A program made the translations under genes and the position numbers. Positions 6,881-10,712 of a DNA stretch of 10,712 nucleotides are shown in pieces. Location: NCBI GenBank assembly GCA_002402585.1, contig DHGC01000047.1, positions 1-10,712 of the forward strand. The letters are read 5' to 3'. The notes beneath the pieces are model-generated. The model was not told where the DNA came from, searched no databases, and was given only the letters and a program-made list of their open reading frames with translations. The DNA is from Erysipelotrichaceae bacterium UBA4808. Its GTDB lineage: Bacteria > Bacillota_I > Bacilli_A > Erysipelotrichales > Erysipelotrichaceae. The first letter of the stretch is position 1. Every line of letters begins with the position of its first letter.

Positions 6881-7839
6881 AAATTATCCGTGCCATTGAA
6901 CAAAAGAAACCTGAATTCAGAGCGGTTTACGTTGAAACATTAATGGAATTAATGGAATCAAATCCAAACGTCGTAAATCTTGATGCCGATCTTGTGGGTG
7001 CTTCAGGAGCGGCTAAATTATTTAAGAAATATGAAAGTCGGTGCATCAATATGGGCATCAGTGAAGCAAATATGATTGGAGCGGCTGCGGGGATGTCTTT
7101 GACTGGGAAAATTCCGTTCATTCATACCTTTGCACCATTTGCCACACGACGTGTCATGGATCAGCTTTATATGTCTGGGGTTTATTCAAATTCAAATATT
7201 AAAATTTATGGATCGGATCCAGGCTTCTGGGCGATTCATAATGGTGGAACGCATACGACAATGGAAGATTTGGCTTTGACAAGAGCCTTAGCGAATATAA
7301 CAATACTAGCCCCAAGTGATGCGACACAATTCAAGTGGTGTATTAAAAAAGCTGCGGATACCTATGGTGTATTCTATATTCGAGCCGGTCGTAAATCATT
7401 TGTTGATCTCTATGATTCGAGTTCTCAGTTTGAGTTAGGTAAGGGAATCATTCTTGAACAAGGAAAAAATGTGGTCATCTATGCTATCGGAGAAATGGTC
7501 GCCGAAGCATACAAAGCGCGTGAAATCCTTTTGAAGGAAGGTATAGAAGTTGCGATTGTTGATATGTTTTCCATTAAACCATTTGATGAAAAAATCGTTA
7601 AAGAAATGAGCCAGGGTAAGAGTTTGGTCATCACTGCGGAGAATCATTCAAAGTATGGGGGACTTGGATCAGCTGTAGCAGAAGTTTTAGCTGAAAATGC
7701 AATGTCGACACCACTTAGACGGATTGCTGTTCAAGATCGTTTCAGTGAAGTAGGTACAGCTGATTATTTGCAAAAGGTATTGAAGATTGATGCCAATGCA
7801 ATTGTTGAAGTGATACAAAGTAGTTTAAAGACTGATTAG
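6877..7839 (+). CDS. Transketolase, C-terminal subunit (pyrimidine-binding plus transketolase-C domain)
   Basis: A 320-aa partner of the preceding half. It holds the pyrimidine-binding domain (about 12-175) with the catalytic Glu63 in MGISEANMIG, the HTFAPFATRRVMDQLY segment, and GTHTTMEDLALTRAL, the usual THxxxED stretch. The C-terminal domain (about 190-310) contains the SIKPFD and AENHSKYGGLGSAVAE signatures. It acts as an alpha2-beta2 complex with the N-terminal subunit in the cytoplasm. Translation is coupled by the ATGA overlap, with GAGGTG (6866-6871) as ribosome-binding site. It is the last gene of the operon; a hairpin cluster and a strong terminator follow. The enzyme would link the product of the PTS to the pentose-phosphate pool. 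Confidence 0.93.
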   Translation: MKIIRAIEQKKPEFRAVYVETLMELMESNPNVVNLDADLVGASGAAKLFKKYESRCINMGISEANMIGAAAGMSLTGKIPFIHTFAPFATRRVMDQLYMSGVYSNSNIKIYGSDPGFWAIHNGGTHTTMEDLALTRALANITILAPSDATQFKWCIKKAADTYGVFYIRAGRKSFVDLYDSSSQFELGKGIILEQGKNVVIYAIGEMVAEAYKAREILLKEGIEVAIVDMFSIKPFDEKIVKEMSQGKSLVITAENHSKYGGLGSAVAEVLAENAMSTPLRRIAVQDRFSEVGTADYLQKVLKIDANAIVEVIQSSLKTD

Positions 7840-7863
7840 TAAAGATATCTAAGTATAAATATG

Positions 7864-7908
7864 CTAGGAAGCGTTGCCAACTTCCTAGATTGTAGAACTG
7901 AAAAGTTC
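7864..7908 (+). other. Two hairpins in the 3' untranslated region of the transketolase operon
   Basis: CTAGGAAG (7864-7871) pairs perfectly with CTTCCTAG (7881-7888) over a 9-nt loop. GAACT (7895-7899) pairs with AGTTC (7904-7908) over a GAAA tetraloop closed by T-A. Neither has a T-run. Together with the terminator that follows they make a compact structured 3' end. No ORF is present in 7840-8034. Confidence 0.4.
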
Positions 7909-7919
7909 AATGTGTGTTA

Positions 7920-7959
7920 GATAAAACCCTTGAGATCATATTGAATCAAGGGTTTTATC
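7920..7959. terminator. Strong, probably bidirectional terminator of the PTS-transketolase operon
   Basis: A 14-bp perfect inverted repeat: GATAAAACCCTTGA (7920-7933) and TCAAGGGTTTTATC (7946-7959), with a 12-nt loop. The T-rich right arm serves as the T-run on the plus strand and the A-rich left arm does so on the minus strand. It isolates the operon from the small gene at 8035. Confidence 0.85.
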
Positions 7960-7970
7960 AATTATGAAGC

Positions 7971-8034
7971 AATTTATATTCTATTTTTAGGAGTATTCCT
8001 ATTCCTTGCGTATAAGGTCTTAGGAGGTCTCAAA
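7971..8034 (+). promoter_or_regulatory. Structured 5' leader of the single-repeat small protein gene (copy 2)
   Basis: This aligns with the leader at 31-96, with small gaps only near the two ends. AATTTATATT (7971-7980) contains the possible -10 TATATT (7975-7980). The hairpin TAGGA (7988-7992) with TCCTA (7997-8001) has the loop GTAT. The 11-mer GCGTATAAGGT (8008-8018) is identical to copy 1. The ribosome-binding site TAGGAGGT (8021-8028) repeats the hairpin's 5' arm, so TCCTA can pair with either. The second stem pair G-C replaces the G-T of copy 1, which is a change that keeps pairing. The role is inferred. Confidence 0.55.
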
Positions 8035-8202
8035 ATGAAAGACTTTAAATTTGTGGAATTGGTATTGTTTGGATCGTGGGTACGTAAGCGTCATCCAGAA
8101 CTCATTGATCAGTTGGAAGATTTATATGAAGAATTCTATGATGAGTTTGGTCGTTTTGAACGGAATGAGAAAGATAGTTTAATACGAGAGTCATCGAATT
8201 AA
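8035..8202 (+). CDS. Small acidic single-repeat protein (55 aa), paralogue of the protein at 97-459
   Basis: This gene is easily missed because of its size. The strong site TAGGAGGT lies 6 nt before the ATG and the frame ends at TAA 8200-8202. The product is 55 aa, acidic and probably helical, with no membrane segment. The stretch GSWVRKRHPELIDQLEDL followed by YEEFYDEF matches the second repeat of the first small protein (KSWVVFNHPELD, then MEEFDDNY): Ser-Trp-Val, His-Pro-Glu-Leu, Leu and Glu-Glu-Phe are at the same spacing, with about 16 identities over 47 positions. It is thus a one-repeat version of the same family and shares its leader. No terminator separates it from the AlbA_2 gene 96 nt downstream, so read-through into that gene is possible. 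The function is unknown. Confidence 0.75.
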   Translation: MKDFKFVELVLFGSWVRKRHPELIDQLEDLYEEFYDEFGRFERNEKDSLIRESSN

Positions 8203-8226
8203 GAATAGAATCAGTGTCCAGACGTT

Positions 8227-8275
8227 TTGAATGACGATGTAAACCCCGAGAAACCCCGAGAAAATGGTGTATAAT
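8227..8275 (+). promoter_or_regulatory. Promoter region of the AlbA_2 gene with a 10-bp tandem repeat
   Basis: AAACCCCGAG occurs twice head to tail (8241-8250 and 8251-8260), followed by the perfect -10 box TATAAT (8270-8275). A possible -35, TTGAAT (8227-8232), lies 37 bp upstream. Subtracting the two 10-bp units would leave exactly 17 bp. The repeats may be a protein-binding site at the -35 position or a spacer that controls promoter strength. Confidence 0.5.
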
Positions 8276-8298
8276 ACGAGTGAAGAAGAGGATTCAAA

Positions 8299-9642
8299 AT
8301 GAACATGAATATATTCGAAAATGAGTCGTTCAATTTGGAATACAAGAAAGAGATTTCTAAATTAGACAAGACTTGGTTAAAGAGTATCGTCTCTTTTAGT
8401 AATACTTCGGGTGGGGAACTCGTCATAGGAATTGAAGATAGAACCTTAGTTGTCGTTGGCATAAAAGAAGATCGATCTACAATTGAACAAAGAATTATCG
8501 AAAGTGTCTCAAACAACATTATTCCAAAGCCAATGATTGATATTAGTTTTAGGAATATTGAAGATAAGGATGTGGTTATTGTTTATGTTTCTAAAGGTCA
8601 AAACACACCTTACTATTTGAAAAGTGAAAGACTAGAAAATGGATGTTTTGTGAGATATGGCTCAACAGATCGACTCGCAACTGAGAGTGAACGTCAAGAG
8701 TTGTTACTATCAAGAAAAAGCTCATATTTTTCAAACGAAATCTTTGAGGAAAATTACAGTAAGGTTTACTTAAGTGATGATGAAATTAGGCATTTTATTG
8801 AACTTATCAACTCGAAAATAAGAACAAAGAAGCTGATTGATTTTAATAAGTTGTTGGAATGGAAATTGGTTAAGACGATGAATAAGAACATCGTTGCGAC
8901 CAATGGTTATATGTTGCTTACGAACAATCCTTTTAGCAATGGAACAATCAGAATTGGTGTTTTTGAAGGAAACACAAAAAACAGATTAAAAACTGAGTTT
9001 ATGGTCGAAGGTTCAATAATTAATCAATTTGAAGAATCATTGGAAACGATTTTGCAGTTACTAGAAGATGGATTTACTTTCGAATCAAAAAGAGAAACGA
9101 AATATAAGCTACCCTCAACAGCAATTCGTGAGATTTTGGCGAATGCGATTGTACATCGAAATTACATCGAAAATCACCCGATAAGAATTAGCGTATTCAG
9201 TGATCGAGTTGAAATCTTCTCACCAGGTAGTTTTTATGATGGTATTCAATTAAGCGATGCACTAAGCGGAATCTCGAAATTGAGGAATCCCAATATAGCA
9301 GAGATATTTTATCATCTGGGGATAATTGAGAAATGGGGTTCTGGCATCATCAGAGCAAATGAAGAGATGATTAGAAATAATTATCAAGAGGTCATGTTTG
9401 ATGTGAGTAATCATGGAATCAACGCGATTTTATCAATGGAAAAAGGATTGCAAGTTAATGAGAGTTATCTAAGTTTAGAAAACTATCTTGAGAATAAAGT
9501 TTCATTTTCGAGGAGAGAAATTGAAAATGACTTAGAGATTACTGAACACCAAGCTCGTTATTACATCGAAAAATGGTTGAAAGAAAATAAAATTGAAAGA
9601 ATTGGTCAAACACGGAGATCGCACTATATCGTGATTAAGTAA
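8299..9642 (+). CDS. AlbA_2/Schlafen-like ATP-binding protein with GHKL ATPase region and C-terminal winged helix
   Basis: A 447-aa cytoplasmic protein. The N-terminal AlbA_2 (divergent AAA-4) domain spans about 10-135, with NLEYKKE, SFSNTSGGELVIGIED and FVRYGSTDRLA as hallmarks. A GHKL/HATPase_c_4 region spans about 265-385: the N-box has Glu278, Asn282 and His286 in REILANAIVHRNY, followed by VEIFSPG and the glycine loop KWGSGI (345-350). A winged-helix tail spans about 395-447. This layout is that of proteins often called transcriptional regulators or ATP-dependent DNA helicase RecG-like, though there is no helicase domain. They are frequent in accessory regions, and some Schlafen/AlbA_2 proteins act in phage defence. 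The ribosome-binding site AAGAGGA lies before ATG 8299. Its own promoter and downstream terminator suggest a single-gene unit. The exact role is unknown. Confidence 0.88.
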   Translation: MNMNIFENESFNLEYKKEISKLDKTWLKSIVSFSNTSGGELVIGIEDRTLVVVGIKEDRSTIEQRIIESVSNNIIPKPMIDISFRNIEDKDVVIVYVSKGQNTPYYLKSERLENGCFVRYGSTDRLATESERQELLLSRKSSYFSNEIFEENYSKVYLSDDEIRHFIELINSKIRTKKLIDFNKLLEWKLVKTMNKNIVATNGYMLLTNNPFSNGTIRIGVFEGNTKNRLKTEFMVEGSIINQFEESLETILQLLEDGFTFESKRETKYKLPSTAIREILANAIVHRNYIENHPIRISVFSDRVEIFSPGSFYDGIQLSDALSGISKLRNPNIAEIFYHLGIIEKWGSGIIRANEEMIRNNYQEVMFDVSNHGINAILSMEKGLQVNESYLSLENYLENKVSFSRREIENDLEITEHQARYYIEKWLKENKIERIGQTRRSHYIVIK

Positions 9643-9699
9643 TTCTCAACTTCGTTTGTTAGTAGGAATATCATCGATGGAAGTTTTACAGAAAACAAA

Positions 9700-9744
9700 C
9701 ATCTTGGATGAGACTTGCCAAGGCAGTGTCTCAGATGCGTTTTT
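9700..9744 (+). terminator. Rho-independent terminator of the AlbA_2 gene
   Basis: TGAGAC (9709-9714) pairs with GTCTCA (9728-9733). The stem extends outward by CATC (9700-9703) with GATG (9734-9737) after a 5-nt bulge, and inward by TGC with GCA. A T-run at 9740-9744 follows. It lies about 60 nt after the stop. Confidence 0.7.
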
Positions 9745-9779
9745 CTGCTTTATGAATTCATCGGATTTTGAAGATTACG

Positions 9780-9805
9780 TCTGATCATTTGGGTGATCAA
9801 TCAGA
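9780..9805. repeat. Nested inverted repeat in the convergent intergenic region
   Basis: TCTGAT (9780-9785) and ATCAGA (9800-9805) flank two copies of TGATCA (9782-9787, 9794-9799), which is itself a palindrome. No T-run follows on either strand, so it is not an obvious terminator; it may help end transcription between the convergent genes or bind a protein. The rest of 9643-9864 has no ORF of useful length. Confidence 0.35.
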
Positions 9806-9864
9806 AATGTGGTCAAAGTATTCCATAAAAAATATTTGTAATTGTCCAGGAGGCCGGCTTTTTA

Positions 9865-10712
9865 CTACTTAAGCTCTTTTAACTTCAACGCATGCTCAAA
9901 GGATATCAGTTCAAATTCATGTGTATCTTGATAGGCATCTTCCTCATGCATCGCCTGAATGATCTGTCGCGCACTGTAATCCTTGAAAAGCTGAGTAACT
10001 GTTTCAATGGTAGCCAGTTCACTGAACTCAAGTTCCTCGATTTTATAATTTTCTGATGGTGTGATATGGAAGCGACTCTCATCATAATGAAGCTCTTCTA
10101 TAACTTTAAGGCTCGGTAATTGAATGATTTCATTGTAGCCGAGGGGACAAGCACCGTAAGGGTAGTGTTGATAGACAAGACCGGTAATTGAATGATTGTA
10201 TTGTTTATAGTGATAAGCATCAATGTACCATAATAGCTTCATTAGTTTAACTTTATAAAGATGGGGAACATTTTTAGCGAAGAGATGTAGAATTGTGGCC
10301 ACTTTATCGATGTTCAGCTTTGTATAACCGTTGTATACAGTAGGCGTCATATGATGGATGTACAGCGAAAGGATCTCCAGTTCTTTGAAATAGGAAAGAC
10401 CAGATGCATGGATCTGGTCTTCTAACCCCTTGTGAATTCGATTGTAGCGATCTTCACTAAAAGAGGCCTTATTGCGCTCTAAACTTTGTAATGCATAAAG
10501 TGGATTTGCCTTAATCATACGCAACATCTGATCATACGTCGTATCTTGAATCAATTTTGTTTCATAACGTGTAACCGTGACTTCTCCCCAACCTAAAAGT
10601 TGTGCAAGCTCACTTTGTGTCAACTGATACTGTTGCCGTATGTCCATGATCTCTTGAGATGTCAACAACCCCTTTTCCACGCGATACGCATCACGTGCTG
10701 CCAATAGATTAC
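9865..10712 (-). CDS. HTH plus Panacea (SocA/DUF4065-like) antitoxin-type protein, 5' end beyond the window
   Basis: At least 281 codons are visible and the frame is still open at the right edge, so the TTG at 10704 is not a credible start. Counting from it, an Xre-type helix-turn-helix lies at about 14-50, with LTSQEI, DIRQQYQLTQSELAQLLG and TRYE, in the style of the MqsA/HigA-type antitoxin HTH. A Panacea-like domain spans about 125-260, with KLMKLLWYIDAYHY and SITGLVYQHYPYGACPL as its typical landmarks. Relatives often begin with a cysteine-rich zinc finger, which would lie outside the window. Panacea domains neutralise many unrelated toxins, usually encoded next door; none follows downstream here, so any partner would have to be upstream, past the edge. 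DNA binding and autorepression are expected from the family, not shown. Confidence 0.75.
   Translation of the reverse strand, partial: NLLAARDAYRVEKGLLTSQEIMDIRQQYQLTQSELAQLLGWGEVTVTRYETKLIQDTTYDQMLRMIKANPLYALQSLERNKASFSEDRYNRIHKGLEDQIHASGLSYFKELEILSLYIHHMTPTVYNGYTKLNIDKVATILHLFAKNVPHLYKVKLMKLLWYIDAYHYKQYNHSITGLVYQHYPYGACPLGYNEIIQLPSLKVIEELHYDESRFHITPSENYKIEELEFSELATIETVTQLFKDYSARQIIQAMHEEDAYQDTHEFELISFEHALKLKELK

Noticed and set aside
8241..8260. CRISPR-like repeat
   Set aside because: There are only two 10-bp units with no spacer; it is a simple tandem duplication in a promoter.
9751..9784. Tiny frame starting ATGAATTCATCG
   Set aside because: It is only about ten codons, has no ribosome-binding site, and sits just after the AlbA_2 terminator.
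9849..9865. GGCCGGC followed by a T-run as a terminator after the convergent genes
   Set aside because: The palindrome has no loop and no upstream complementary arm was found, so a stable hairpin is not supported on either strand.

Overview
The window looks like chromosomal DNA of a low-GC Gram-positive bacterium (Bacillota). The base composition is AT-rich, the ribosome-binding sites are strong GGAGG-type sites, TGA is used as a stop, and the gene content is a PTS sugar operon controlled by a multidomain PRD activator. The style would fit Erysipelotrichia or relatives, but no marker gene here fixes the lineage.

Layout from left to right: (1) a small acidic protein of 120 aa built from two copies of a ~47-residue repeat, with a structured leader and its own terminator; (2) a BglG/MtlR-type transcriptional activator (HTH-HTH-PRD-PRD-EIIB-EIIA) overlapping a Cof-type HAD hydrolase that carries an unusual two-helix membrane tail, closed by a terminator; (3) an ascorbate-type (UlaABC/SgaTBA-like) PTS operon in the order EIIA, EIIC, EIIB, then a split transketolase (N and C halves with overlapping start and stop), closed by a strong terminator; (4) a 55-aa single-repeat relative of the first small protein, with a near-copy of its leader; (5) an AlbA_2/Schlafen-like protein with a GHKL-type ATPase region and a winged-helix tail, preceded by a 10-bp tandem repeat between possible -35 and -10 boxes; (6) on the minus strand and cut by the window edge, an HTH plus Panacea (SocA/DUF4065-type) antitoxin-like protein.

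How the genes fit together: the activator probably senses PTS phosphorylation through its PRD, EIIB and EIIA domains and drives the EIIA-EIIC-EIIB operon. The EII complex imports and phosphorylates a sugar or sugar acid. The split transketolase then moves a two-carbon unit from the phosphorylated product into the pentose-phosphate pool. The substrate cannot be read from sequence. Ascorbate is only the name of the transporter family, and the other ascorbate-pathway enzymes (lactonase, decarboxylase, epimerases) are absent from the window.

The most novel signal is the pair of small proteins sharing a W-x(5)-H-P-E-L / E-E-F motif. Their leaders share a short hairpin with a compensatory base change, an invariant 11-mer and a ribosome-binding site that can pair with the hairpin's 3' arm. 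One copy lies on each side of the PTS locus.
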